DNA of 64,000 nt from Castellaniella hirudinis (GTDB lineage Bacteria > Pseudomonadota > Gammaproteobacteria > Burkholderiales > Burkholderiaceae_B), in NCBI RefSeq assembly GCF_042651965.1, contig NZ_JBHSDY010000010.1:62001-126000 (forward strand), written 5' to 3'. Below, piece by piece: positions 51,284 to 59,725 of the stretch (positions are counted from its first letter, which is position 1; every line of letters starts with the position of its first letter). The translations under genes and the position numbers were made by a program. The notes under the pieces were generated by a model. That model was not told where the DNA came from, did not search any database, and worked only from the letters and a program-made list of their open reading frames with translations.

Positions 51284-52534
51284 ATGTCATCCGCCAACTC
51301 GCACGCGCCGCTTCGCTGGAGCGATCTCACCCATCCCATCGTCGCCGGCCTGATTTCTGTCGTCGTCAATTACGGTGGTACTTTCATTCTGGTGTTTCAG
51401 GCCGCCAAGGCGGCCGGTCTCAGCCCGGAGCTGACGGCCTCCTGGGTGTGGTCGGTTTCGATCGGCGTGGGGGTGACGGGCCTGCTGCTGAGTTGGGCGA
51501 CGCGTGAGCCCATCATCACGGCCTGGTCGACGCCTGCGGCCGCATTCCTGGTGACCGCCCTGGCGACCACGCCCTATGCGCAGGCCGTGGGCGCCTACCT
51601 GGTTTCAGCCGCGGCCTTTGTGGCGCTGGGCCTGTCGGGGTATTTCGAGCGCGTCATCCGGCTGATTCCGCCTGGCATCGCAGCCGGACTGCTCGCGGGC
51701 ATCCTGCTGCAATTCGGCATCCAGGCGTTCGGTGGGATGAGCGTTGATCCCATGCTGGCCGGTTTGCTGATCGTGGTCTATGTGGTGCTCAAACGCATTG
51801 CAGCGCGCTATGCGGTCGTGGGCATCCTGATGCTGGGACTGGCCTTTTTGCTGGCACAGCACCGGGTCGACCTGTCGGGTCTGGAACTGAAATTCGCCGC
51901 CCCCGTGTTCACGATGCCCGCGTTCTCGTTCAACGCCCTGCTCAGTGTGGCGCTGCCGCTGTTCCTCATCACGTTGACCGGCCAGTACATGCCCGGCATG
52001 CTGGTGCTGCGCAACGACGGTTTCAAGACCAGCGCCAATCCCATTGTGGCCGTCACGGGGCTGGGCTCGTTGCTCATGGCGCCGTTCGGCTCACATGCCT
52101 TCAACATTGCCGCCATCACCGCCGCCATCGCCACGGGCCGCGAGGCGCATGAAAATCCTTCCAGGCGATGGATCGCGGGCGTTGCCGCGGGCGTGTGCTA
52201 CATCCTGGTCGGCGTGTTCGGGGTGACGCTGGCCGCGGTCTTCATGGCTTTCCCCGCGACTTTCATCACCACGCTGGCCGGCCTGGCGCTGCTGGGCACC
52301 ATCGGCGGCAGCCTGGCCAATGCACTGGCCGATCCAAAGACGCGAGAGGCTACGCTGATCACTTTTTTGGCTTCCGCAGCCAACATCAGCCTGCTGGGAA
52401 TCGGCGGCGCTTTTTGGGGATTGGCGGTCGGGCTGCTGTCCTATGTCGTGCTCAATGGTCAAATGTCGTGGCTGCGCAGGTTTGGGCGAGCCGCCGGCCC
52501 AGCCGCTGTCCAGCCCGGTATCAGTGAGGAGTGA
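51284..52534 (+). CDS. benE: benzoate/H+ symporter family transporter (BenE)
   Basis: 416 residues with about 12 membrane helices. The BenE family pattern is clear: GLISVVVNYGGTFILVFQAA near 23-42, WATREPIITAWSTPAAAFL near 70-88, and FGSHAFNIAAITAAIATG near 266-283. It imports aromatic acids or related compounds in benzoate degraders. No benzoate-degradation genes lie nearby, and the regulator is of MocR type, so the substrate may differ. A strong terminator follows. Confidence 0.88.
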   Translation: MSSANSHAPLRWSDLTHPIVAGLISVVVNYGGTFILVFQAAKAAGLSPELTASWVWSVSIGVGVTGLLLSWATREPIITAWSTPAAAFLVTALATTPYAQAVGAYLVSAAAFVALGLSGYFERVIRLIPPGIAAGLLAGILLQFGIQAFGGMSVDPMLAGLLIVVYVVLKRIAARYAVVGILMLGLAFLLAQHRVDLSGLELKFAAPVFTMPAFSFNALLSVALPLFLITLTGQYMPGMLVLRNDGFKTSANPIVAVTGLGSLLMAPFGSHAFNIAAITAAIATGREAHENPSRRWIAGVAAGVCYILVGVFGVTLAAVFMAFPATFITTLAGLALLGTIGGSLANALADPKTREATLITFLASAANISLLGIGGAFWGLAVGLLSYVVLNGQMSWLRRFGRAAGPAAVQPGISEE

Positions 52535-52616
52535 GGCGGCCGTGTCACTGCCGGTACGAACCATGTCTTTGAATGCCCGGGGGCTGCCGAGGCGCTAGGG
52601 ATTGCGCGCCAAAAAC

Positions 52617-52648
52617 AAAAAGGCCAGTTCCGGAGAACTGGCCTTTTT
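52617..52648. terminator. two-way rho-independent terminator after benE and the tRNA
   Basis: aaaaggccagttc and gaactggcctttt form a perfect 13-bp stem with a cgga loop, T run on the right and A run on the left. It serves benE on the plus strand and the tRNA-Lys on the minus strand. Confidence 0.9.
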
Positions 52649-52660
52649 GCTGGATAATCC

Positions 52661-52736
52661 TGGTGGGCTGTGAGTGACTCGAACACTCGACCGACGGATT
52701 AAGAGTCCGCTGCTCTACCAACTGAGCTAACAGCCC
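52661..52736 (-). tRNA. tRNA-Lys (anticodon CTT)
   Basis: The minus strand folds as a complete cloverleaf of 76 nt: acceptor GGGCTGT/ACAGCCC, D arm GCTC/GAGC with AGTTGGTA loop, anticodon loop CTCTTAA (anticodon CTT, Lys), T arm GAGTG-TTCGAGT-CACTC, discriminator A and encoded CCA. Confidence 0.97.
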
Positions 52737-52806
52737 GTCGCAATGATTTTGCGAAGAACGAAACTATACACCTTTTTTATGGCCTGTGCAAAAACCCGGT
52801 CCGGGT

Positions 52807-53220
52807 TCAGCGGCGTCCCGCCCCCACGTTCAGGAAGATGTTGGCCGCAAAGGTGACGATGCTCAGGCCGGTGGCGATCTCCGCGACGGCCAGGAGCGGA
52901 ATCACGCCGGGGTGGCCGAGCACCAGCAGGGCGAGGCTGATGAGCATCACCGGCAGGGCGATGTTCTGGAGCCAGAAGTGGATTCTGGACAGGCGGCTGC
53001 GTCCCGCCTTGGGGAAGATGCAATAGATGAGTCCGGCCAGCGCCATGGTGGCCCAGCCCAGCAGGTTGAGGTGGGTGTGCACGGGGCGCAGGGCGAAGTT
53101 TTCGGTGGCGCCCATGCCGATGCCGATGACGATGCCGATCAATAGATAGAGGATCGCGAGCTTGAGCCAGATGACGCCGGCGGTGGAAAAGGCGGGGTCT
53201 GCGGTGCTGTCGGTCTGCAT
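52807..53220 (-). CDS. small haem-copper oxidase subunit I-like membrane protein
   Basis: 137 residues from ATG 53220 with AGGAG upstream. Four membrane helices. VHTHLNLLGWATMALAGLIYCIFP near 48-71 resembles the haem-ligand helix of NorB/CcoN-type subunit I, and a second histidine lies in RIHFWLQNIAL. Full oxidase subunits have about 450 residues or more, so this is a free-standing fragment-like protein as seen in some denitrifiers. Function unknown, possibly NO or haem related. Confidence 0.75.
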   Translation of the reverse strand: MQTDSTADPAFSTAGVIWLKLAILYLLIGIVIGIGMGATENFALRPVHTHLNLLGWATMALAGLIYCIFPKAGRSRLSRIHFWLQNIALPVMLISLALLVLGHPGVIPLLAVAEIATGLSIVTFAANIFLNVGAGRR

Positions 53221-53619
53221 GGTGTGTCTCCTGAAGGGTCGGAACTGCGGTCTGGGCCCGTTATGCCTGCGGCATAGAGTCGGCTGGACGCTGTTGCAAC
53301 CATCGGCGTTCACACTGACGCGGATGCACGTGAAACCTCGGCTGAGGCCGTGATGCGCCGTCCGGCCCATCGGGGTTTCGGTGGGGCCCGGAACGACATG
53401 TGACATGATAAGTCAGCCGGATGCGTTGCAACCGTCGTGACGCGGGCGGCGGCCTGTTTTTTTAAGCTTCAAATGCTTCGCATGAAAAATGCCCCGGTCC
53501 CGTGCGACCGGAAATAGGCAGTGACAAAATCACCGGGCATGCCGCCGTCGCAGTCCCGGTCATCCTGCAAGAACCTGTTATAAGAAGGCAGACATATTCC
53601 AGTAGCAGAAGGAGGAAAC
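53221..53619. other. 399-bp intergenic region between the oxidase-like gene and the lipoprotein gene
   Basis: It holds the inverted repeat tatgcc-tgc-ggcata (53262-53276), a possible operator about 45 bases before the minus-strand start. The word gttgcaacc occurs twice (near 53289 and 53429), and there is a ccggtc...gaccgg stem near 53495. No FNR box and no convincing reading frame were seen. Confidence 0.4.
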
Positions 53620-53856
53620 ATGTCCGGCCGTATTGTGATCCGCTGTGGTGTCGCGCTGGGTTTCGCTGTGCTGATGGCCGGCTGCTTCGGAGGCGGGGCG
53701 CCGGCCAGGCAGTCGGCCCAAGGCGGCGATTGCCAGTGGAACCGCAGCCGGTGCCTGTACGAGGGCTCCTACGAGCCCGGAGAACGGGACTATGCCGAGC
53801 AAGAGGCCAAGGACCTGAACCGGGCCTCGTTGCAAAAACTGCGGCGCTCCCGCTAG
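53620..53856 (+). CDS. small lipoprotein
   Basis: 78 residues with AAGGAGG 6 bases before the ATG. Signal sequence with lipobox LMAGC (lipidated Cys near 22), then a short charged mature part (GDCQWNRSRCLYEGSYEPGERDYAEQ) with two more cysteines that could pair. No family recognised. It stands alone, convergent with the histidine kinase gene. Confidence 0.75.
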   Translation: MSGRIVIRCGVALGFAVLMAGCFGGGAPARQSAQGGDCQWNRSRCLYEGSYEPGERDYAEQEAKDLNRASLQKLRRSR

Positions 53857-53868
53857 GGGATCGGCCGC

Positions 53869-55809
53869 TCAGTCTGCCGCCGGCAGGCTGATCGTGAACC
53901 GGGTGCCCCGGCCCGGGGCGCTGACGCAGGACGCCCGGCCGCCGTGGCGTTGCGCCACAGTCTGCACGAAAGCCAATCCCAGGCCGCTGCCGGCGGGTTT
54001 GTCCGCGTCGCCGGGCAGGCGCTGGAAGCGGGTGAACAGGCGTTCCAGCTGCTCGGGCGGGATGCCGGGACCGGCGTCCTGAACGTGGATGCGCCAGTGC
54101 TGCCCGTCGGCTTCCAACGTGCATGCGACGACGCTGTCTGCGGGACCGTAGAGCAGGGCGTTGTCCAGCAGATTGCCGATGGCCCGGCCCATGAGTTCCG
54201 GATCGAGGCTGGCCACGGCTTCCGGGTGCCGGGCTTCGAAATGCACTTCGATCCCGCGCTGCTCGGCCTGGGGCCAGCGGCGATCGCAGCATTCCTGGAT
54301 CAGGTCGTCCAGATAGACGGGGCGCCGGTTCAAGGGCGCGGATTCGGCGCGTCCCAACTGGACGAACTGGTCCACCAGATTCAGGGTGGTGCGTGTCTGC
54401 TGCTCGATGTGCGCCAGGACGGCTTCCTCGGCCCATCGTTCGGGCGACTGGCGCCGCAGTTCGAGGATGGCCAGGATGGCGCTTTGAGGGGAACGCATGT
54501 CGTGCGACAGGAAACTGAGCGTTTCCTTTTGCGCCTGGGTGGCCTGTTTCAGGCGGGAGACGGCCTGATGCAGGCGGATGGCCCGCGCGGGCAGCGTATC
54601 GGGGCCGACCGGCCCCGAAGCTGCGCCGGTGTCGAGTCCGTTGGCGGCGGGCAGCAGCGGAATGTGGAGCTGTTCAAGCTCGGCGTCAATGTGGCTCAGG
54701 GAGGCTTCCTGGCTGCGCCAGCTCCACAAGGGATAGGCCAGGAGCAAGGCCGCCAGGATCCCGGCGGGCGGCAGCCAGTATCCGGCTTGCTGGAGCAACA
54801 GGACGTCCGTGACCAGGAAGAGGATGCTGGCGGCCAGCGCACCGGCCAGTCCCCGGCGTGTCGATAGGGCGCCCAGACCCAGGCAGACCGGCAGGATCAA
54901 TCCCAGTCCGGCCAGGGCGGTGACCCAGGACGGCGCGATGCGGATCCAGAGGTTGTCCTGCAGGTTCTGCACGGTATCGGCCAGGATCGCAACCCCCGCC
55001 GTCATGCCGCCCAGGGGGGTGGACAGGTGGTCGCCCAGGCCGGAGGCCCAGGCGCCGACCAGGACGATGCGGTCCTTGAACTCGGCCTCGGGCACCTGGC
55101 CGTTCAACACGGCCGCGTAGGGGTAGAGCGCATGGCGGTCGGCCGGATCGGTGAACTGGACGTGCACCGCCGTGTCGGGAGGGAAGGCCAGCGCCCGGGC
55201 CGCAGCGGCTTTCTGTCCTGCGATGCCGGCGATCGCCAGGCTGAGGTGCGCCAGGGGCGGGCCGCCGTCTGCGGGAGTGCGTCGTATTTTGATGGCGCGC
55301 AGCGTGCCGTCGGGGTCGGGCGGTGCGTCGATGCGCCCGAGGGCCGCAGCCGCCTGGGCCAGGGCGGGGATCGGCGCGATCCGCTGCCGGCCGTCCGGGC
55401 TCAGGATGTCGGGCAGGACGACGCGTCCGTGCCGGGCGATGGCCTGGGCCAGCAGGAGGTCGTCCTGCGGGTGGGTGGGGTGGGGGTCCGAAAGGATCAG
55501 GTCCAGCCCCACGGCCCGCGCGCCGTGCAGGCGTTCGAGCAGGGCTGCGTGAACCGATCGGCGCCAGGGCCAGTAGCCCAGGGCCTCGATGCTGGCGTCA
55601 TCGATGGCGATGATGGCGATGTCCGGGCTGGGCGATGGGGGCCGGGCGGCCTGCATGCTCAGGTCGTAGGCGCGGAGATTGATGTCGCGGATGCCGGGCA
55701 GGTCTTGCCAGACCGTCAGCGCGGTGGACAGCAGCGCCAGCGCAGCCACCAGGATCAGCCATTCGATCAGGAGACGTCGCCGCATGCCGATCAGGTGGCG
55801 GGCATCCAT
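53869..55809 (-). CDS. CHASE2-domain sensor histidine kinase
   Basis: 646 residues. N-terminal helix (LLIEWLILVAALALLSTALTV), periplasmic CHASE2 domain at about 40-285 (IAIIAIDDASIEALGYWPWRR), three further helices at about 290-360, then a kinase core: H box LSFLSHDMRSPQSAIL near 430, N box GNLLDNALLYG near 545, G boxes DAGPGIPP and GSGLGLAF near 610. It is the last gene of an operon with a FecR-LysM protein and a response regulator. The stimulus is unknown. Confidence 0.93.
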   Translation of the reverse strand: MDARHLIGMRRRLLIEWLILVAALALLSTALTVWQDLPGIRDINLRAYDLSMQAARPPSPSPDIAIIAIDDASIEALGYWPWRRSVHAALLERLHGARAVGLDLILSDPHPTHPQDDLLLAQAIARHGRVVLPDILSPDGRQRIAPIPALAQAAAALGRIDAPPDPDGTLRAIKIRRTPADGGPPLAHLSLAIAGIAGQKAAAARALAFPPDTAVHVQFTDPADRHALYPYAAVLNGQVPEAEFKDRIVLVGAWASGLGDHLSTPLGGMTAGVAILADTVQNLQDNLWIRIAPSWVTALAGLGLILPVCLGLGALSTRRGLAGALAASILFLVTDVLLLQQAGYWLPPAGILAALLLAYPLWSWRSQEASLSHIDAELEQLHIPLLPAANGLDTGAASGPVGPDTLPARAIRLHQAVSRLKQATQAQKETLSFLSHDMRSPQSAILAILELRRQSPERWAEEAVLAHIEQQTRTTLNLVDQFVQLGRAESAPLNRRPVYLDDLIQECCDRRWPQAEQRGIEVHFEARHPEAVASLDPELMGRAIGNLLDNALLYGPADSVVACTLEADGQHWRIHVQDAGPGIPPEQLERLFTRFQRLPGDADKPAGSGLGLAFVQTVAQRHGGRASCVSAPGRGTRFTISLPAAD

Positions 55810-55824
55810 GGGTGTGAACAGCCG

Positions 55825-56940
55825 CTAGTCCAGCAGGATGGGGGCGCCGTCGGCCGTCAGCACCGGGGAGCCGTCGCCGGCGGTCAGGCCGGCGCGCAAT
55901 GAATCAACCGCCAGGGCGGCGTCGCGCCCCTCGATGCCGAGCGCGTCGATGCCGCGCACGAAGACGTAGCGCGGGCCGCCGCTGCGCGCGCGCAGCGGCA
56001 CGCCGGGTCCCGCGACCCGTCGGCTGGACTCCAGACGGGCGCCCTCGGCGTCCAGGGCGATCCGGACGGTGTAGGCGACCGCTTTGGGGACGGGGTCGAA
56101 ATTCAGCCGCTGACCGTCGCTGCCTGCCATCTGCAGGCCCTGGGGCGGCGGCAGCAGCGGCTGCGTACCGAGCAGGGCGCCGCGGGCGTCATAGGCGGCG
56201 CCCCGGTCCTGGCCGAGCGATTGTTCGGCGCCTGTCGGGTCGGCGATCGCCGCGCGGCCCTGCAGCACTTCGTGGCGTGATCCCGACGCATCGGTGTGGA
56301 CGCGCAAGCGGGTGCCCCGCACGCCGGTCACGGTGGCGGGGGTGCGGACTTCGAAGCGGCCGACCCCGGTGCCGGCGGGCGCCACGGTGGATTCCAGTGT
56401 GCCCCGGTCGATCGAAATCTGCGTATCGGTCAGCCCCGTGCCCTGAAAGGATTGCAGGCGCTGGAGTTCCAGCGTCGCGCCGGGCGTCAGTGTCAGCAGG
56501 CTTTGATCTTCCAGCCGCAGGGTCGCGGCGCCGTCGCCGATGCTGCGCAGCGACTGGCCTGCGCGCAGGACGTCGCCCGGCCGCACGGGCCGGCCGTCGG
56601 CCGTGACCTGTCCGGTCACGTGGATGGCGGTGGCCGTCGCCGGCTGTTCCGGGATCAGGGAGAGCGGGATGCGCAGCACCTTGCCGATCGGCAGGCGATG
56701 CGGGTCATCGATCTGATTCAGGCGCTGCAGCGCGGGCCAGTGCTCGGTCCGCAGGGTGTAGCGCCGGGCCAGTTGCTCCAGGGTGTCGTGTTGTTCCACA
56801 CGATACAGAAAGTCATCCCCCTGGGCGCCCATGGGTTCGGCGCGCGCGACGATGGGCGGCAGAGCCAGGCAGGCGGATAGCAGCGTCAGCGCCAGAGGGC
56901 GCACGTCAGGAAAGGCGCTGAGAGAACGCAGACGATTCAT
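55825..56940 (-). CDS. LysM and FecR domain periplasmic protein
   Basis: 371 residues from ATG 56940. A signal peptide (cleavage near ARA/EP, 35), LysM at about 45-92 (YRVEQHDTLEQLARRYTL), FecR at about 110-245 (GDGAATLRLEDQSLLTL, RTPATVTGVRGTRLRVHT) and a C-terminal beta-sandwich region with VRGIDALGIEG. LysM would anchor it to peptidoglycan. The start overlaps the response-regulator stop as ATGA, and the CHASE2 kinase follows after 15 bases. FecR plus CHASE2 is a recurring but poorly understood pairing. Confidence 0.9.
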   Translation of the reverse strand: MNRLRSLSAFPDVRPLALTLLSACLALPPIVARAEPMGAQGDDFLYRVEQHDTLEQLARRYTLRTEHWPALQRLNQIDDPHRLPIGKVLRIPLSLIPEQPATATAIHVTGQVTADGRPVRPGDVLRAGQSLRSIGDGAATLRLEDQSLLTLTPGATLELQRLQSFQGTGLTDTQISIDRGTLESTVAPAGTGVGRFEVRTPATVTGVRGTRLRVHTDASGSRHEVLQGRAAIADPTGAEQSLGQDRGAAYDARGALLGTQPLLPPPQGLQMAGSDGQRLNFDPVPKAVAYTVRIALDAEGARLESSRRVAGPGVPLRARSGGPRYVFVRGIDALGIEGRDAALAVDSLRAGLTAGDGSPVLTADGAPILLD

Positions 56941-57665
56941 GGGCGGGCGGCCTGGTCGGGAGACGGCAGGAGTTCGAGCCGATAGCCCAGCGCGTAGGAA
57001 GCGGAGAGCAGGGTGCCCGTGGTCGGTCCGAGGCTCAGCTTCTTGCGGATGTTCGACAGGTGGGTGTCCAGGGTGCGCGAGGCGCTGGGGACTTCCCGGT
57101 TCCAGACCAGCGCGCTCAGGTCGTCGCGCGAGAACAGGCGCCAGGGATGGCGCAGAAACAGGGCCGCCAACTCGAATTCCTTGGGGGTGAGGGCGATGGC
57201 TTCGTCGCGCAGGCGGATCTGCCGCAGGCTCATGTCGACCGTGAAATCCCCCAGCGTGAAGTTCGCGTCGGGATTCGTAGGGGGGCGGTGGCGGCGCACC
57301 TGGGCGCCGATGCGCGCCAGCAGTTCGCCGGGCCGGCAGGGCTTGCAGATGTAGTCGTCGGCGCCCGCGTTCAGGCCTTCGACCAGATCGCTTTCCAGGG
57401 TCCGGTTGGTGACGAAAATCGCCGGCAGGGCGTCGCTGCAATTGGCGCGGACCCAGCGCAGGACTTCCATGCCGTTGATGCCGGGCAGTTCCCAGTCCAG
57501 CAGGAGCAGCGCGAAAGGCGCGCGGGCGCGCAACGCCGCGAGCAGGGCGCCGCCTTCGTCAAATGCCTGGCAGGAAAAGCCGGCGTCGGTCAGGGTCTGC
57601 TGTAACCAGGCGGATTGCGCGGGGTCGTCTTCCAGCAGGGCGATGAGTGGCGTAGGTTCGGACAT
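56937..57665 (-). CDS. OmpR/PhoB-family response regulator (possible internal start)
   Basis: 242 residues if started at ATG 57665 (MSEPTPLIALLEDDPAQ). Receiver domain at about 7-118 with phospho-acceptor Asp in LLLLDWELPG near 53 and Lys in CKPCRP near 104; winged helix at about 138-232. It is the natural partner of the CHASE2 kinase two genes downstream. The start lies inside the longer frame, and only weak purine content precedes it, so whether it is made separately is open. Confidence 0.65.
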   Translation of the reverse strand: MSEPTPLIALLEDDPAQSAWLQQTLTDAGFSCQAFDEGGALLAALRARAPFALLLLDWELPGINGMEVLRWVRANCSDALPAIFVTNRTLESDLVEGLNAGADDYICKPCRPGELLARIGAQVRRHRPPTNPDANFTLGDFTVDMSLRQIRLRDEAIALTPKEFELAALFLRHPWRLFSRDDLSALVWNREVPSASRTLDTHLSNIRKKLSLGPTTGTLLSASYALGYRLELLPSPDQAARP

Positions 57666-59192
57666 GGGCACTTCGAATGCGAAGGAGTGAGGCGGTGACG
57701 GGCAGGTGGACCGGCCTGCGTCGCACGCGGGCTCGGGATTGTCCCGGGGTGGGTCGGTGGTTGTGGCTGTCGCGTCGCGCAGAAAGCACACGCGGTCACG
57801 GCCGCCGCGCTTGGCCCGGTACATCGCTTGATCAGCATACGACAAAAGCGCGTCGAGGGGGGCTGGAGAGTGGGCTGATTCGTGCACGGCGCCGATACTG
57901 ACCGTGATGCGGACGGGCGCCGCGCCCGGGACGGAAACCATGGCGGTGTCGGCCACGTTGGCGCGCAGCCGCTCGGCGATGGCCGCGACTCCGGTGGGTG
58001 TCGTATCGGGCAGCGCGACGCCGAATTCCTCTCCGCCGAGCCGGCCGAACAGATCGTGCGGACGGAGGGCGGCGCCGATCGTATGCGCGAAGGCTCGCAG
58101 CACCTGATCCCCGGCCGCGTGTCCGTAGGTGTCGTTCAATTGCTTGAAGTGATCGATGTCCAGCATCAGCAGACCCGTGCCCAAGCGGCCGGCCGGATCC
58201 CGCAGGCATGCCTGGGTCTCGCGCAGGAAGGCCTGCCGTGACAGCGCCTCGGTCAGCATGTCATGGTCCAGCGCGCGATTCAGGGCGGAAATCGTGTCGC
58301 TGCGCGCCGCGAGCGCACCGGACATGATCAGGGGGGCGACTACCATCAGCAGTGCGCCCAGCCTCAGGGACACGATGTCCCAGAGGTCTGCGTCGGCCAG
58401 CGCCGGGTCGGCGCCAAAGGGGATCCAGCCGTAGGTGGTCCCGAGTGTGACGGTGAGCGCAGCGAGCAGCGCAAGCCAGGCTGTGGTGTGCTGCCGGTAG
58501 GTCAGCGCGCAATGCAGCAGGGGAGGAATCAGAAAGGCCAGGATGCCCGGGCCGCCGATCAGGAAACACAGGCCAAAACCGAGGGCCAGGGAGATGAGCG
58601 GCGGCAGGACGCCGAGTCCGGGGCGCCCGTGCGTGCGCAGCGCGGGGCGGCGGCGATCCAGCAGGCCCGTCGTGGGCAGCAGCAGGATGGGGGGCAGAAA
58701 CATGCAATAGCTGAGCAGGGAGCCGAGCAACCAGTTGATCAGGGCAGGGATCCAGGCCGCCTCCGCCTTCAGCCAGAGGATGAGCAGTCCGGCGGCTGCT
58801 TGCGTGGCGGCCGCTGCGGCGCCGGCGAGCAGGATACGCAGGACGGCGAGCGGCTGGCGCAGGTTCGAGAGGATGCGGGGTGCGGCGAGGAGCCGCCAGC
58901 CGACGAAGGTGCCCGTCAGGTTGACGAGGCCGTATGACAGGGCTGCGAGCGGGGATTCGCCCCAGGCGATGCCGGCCAGGACCAGGGCCGCGCCCGCTGC
59001 CAGCCAGGCGGCGGGGGTGGCCAGGTCGGGACGCCGCAGCAACAGGCCGACCAGCAAGGCGTTGGCCGGCCACAGAACCGCCTGCCCGGCGGCTGGCTGG
59101 GTCAGCAGACCCGCCAGGGCGGCCAGGAACGTGAGCGCGGCGACCTGAAGCAGGTGCCAGCCGCTGACAGTCGTTCGGCGCAAGAAAGACAT
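56937..59192 (-). CDS. membrane diguanylate cyclase read in frame into an OmpR-type response regulator
   Basis: 751 residues from ATG 59192 (59216 possible). MASE1-like membrane part with about eight helices (1-290), GGDEF domain at about 300-465 with intact RLGGEEFGVAL and the inhibitory RxxD site five residues before it (RPHD), and a proline-rich linker of about 40 residues. REC domain from 510 (LLEDD, LLLLDWELPG, YICKPCRPGEL) and winged helix (LTPKEFELAALFLRHP) complete it. No stop codon lies between the halves. An internal ATG at 57665 could give the regulator alone, but its ribosome binding site is weak. A tethered DNA-binding domain on a cyclase is a rare order. Confidence 0.75.
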   Translation of the reverse strand: MSFLRRTTVSGWHLLQVAALTFLAALAGLLTQPAAGQAVLWPANALLVGLLLRRPDLATPAAWLAAGAALVLAGIAWGESPLAALSYGLVNLTGTFVGWRLLAAPRILSNLRQPLAVLRILLAGAAAAATQAAAGLLILWLKAEAAWIPALINWLLGSLLSYCMFLPPILLLPTTGLLDRRRPALRTHGRPGLGVLPPLISLALGFGLCFLIGGPGILAFLIPPLLHCALTYRQHTTAWLALLAALTVTLGTTYGWIPFGADPALADADLWDIVSLRLGALLMVVAPLIMSGALAARSDTISALNRALDHDMLTEALSRQAFLRETQACLRDPAGRLGTGLLMLDIDHFKQLNDTYGHAAGDQVLRAFAHTIGAALRPHDLFGRLGGEEFGVALPDTTPTGVAAIAERLRANVADTAMVSVPGAAPVRITVSIGAVHESAHSPAPLDALLSYADQAMYRAKRGGRDRVCFLRDATATTTDPPRDNPEPACDAGRSTCPSPPHSFAFEVPMSEPTPLIALLEDDPAQSAWLQQTLTDAGFSCQAFDEGGALLAALRARAPFALLLLDWELPGINGMEVLRWVRANCSDALPAIFVTNRTLESDLVEGLNAGADDYICKPCRPGELLARIGAQVRRHRPPTNPDANFTLGDFTVDMSLRQIRLRDEAIALTPKEFELAALFLRHPWRLFSRDDLSALVWNREVPSASRTLDTHLSNIRKKLSLGPTTGTLLSASYALGYRLELLPSPDQAARP

Positions 59193-59397
59193 ATCCAGAA
59201 GAGCATGGGTAAGCATGGCACTGTCAAATTTATCAGAGTGTTGCTGCTTTGCCGCATTTGCTGACGTTTTTTGATCTTCTGATTGCGAGGAAAATGCTTC
59301 AAACAAATGGAAATTTCCAAGTAAATCCACTCATTTGCAATTTTTGATTGGGGTTTTGGATGGTTTGGGTGAAATAATGCGTATGGTTTAGACAACA

Positions 59398-59421
59398 CTT
59401 GAAGTTTCAAGAATTCTTGAA
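59398..59421. promoter_or_regulatory. triple CTTGAA/TTCAAG half-site element
   Basis: CTTGAA (59398-59403), TTCAAG (59406-59411), CTTGAA (59416-59421) alternate in orientation. The last two form a perfect 16-bp palindrome (59406-59421) just at the start of the small frame below. It resembles a cooperative operator. The rest of the AT-rich 59193-59397 shows no certain promoter. Confidence 0.5.
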
Positions 59422-59429
59422 TGAGGCAT

Positions 59430-59633
59430 ATGGATCAGGCGATTGATCGCAGGCAATGGTCCGGCGCGCGCCCGACGCCTGGCACCGGGCAGGGCGCGGC
59501 GGACATCGACCTCTGGCTGAGGCGGAACGTGCTGACCTGCTCGGAGCAGGAATACCTGCGTTATCGGGCGTATCTGGAGACGGAATCCGCCCCCGATGAG
59601 GCGTCCGGCGTCCCCGAGCGGGGATTCCGCTGA
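59430..59633 (+). CDS. small hypothetical protein
   Basis: 67 residues from ATG 59430 (alternative ATG 59421). GC-rich codon use like real genes here, with a helical segment DIDLWLRRNVLTCSEQEYLRYRAYL. GAGG precedes the ATG closely (3 bases). No family recognised. It is divergent from the cyclase operon, and an operator-like palindrome touches its start. Confidence 0.45.
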   Translation: MDQAIDRRQWSGARPTPGTGQGAADIDLWLRRNVLTCSEQEYLRYRAYLETESAPDEASGVPERGFR

Positions 59634-59725
59634 ATTCTGCTTTCCAGCGACCCTGGCGCTGGGTATCATGGCTGCGCGATGCCAGTGCGGATCGCGCCCG
59701 AGATCCTTTCGCTGGAGACCCTGGA

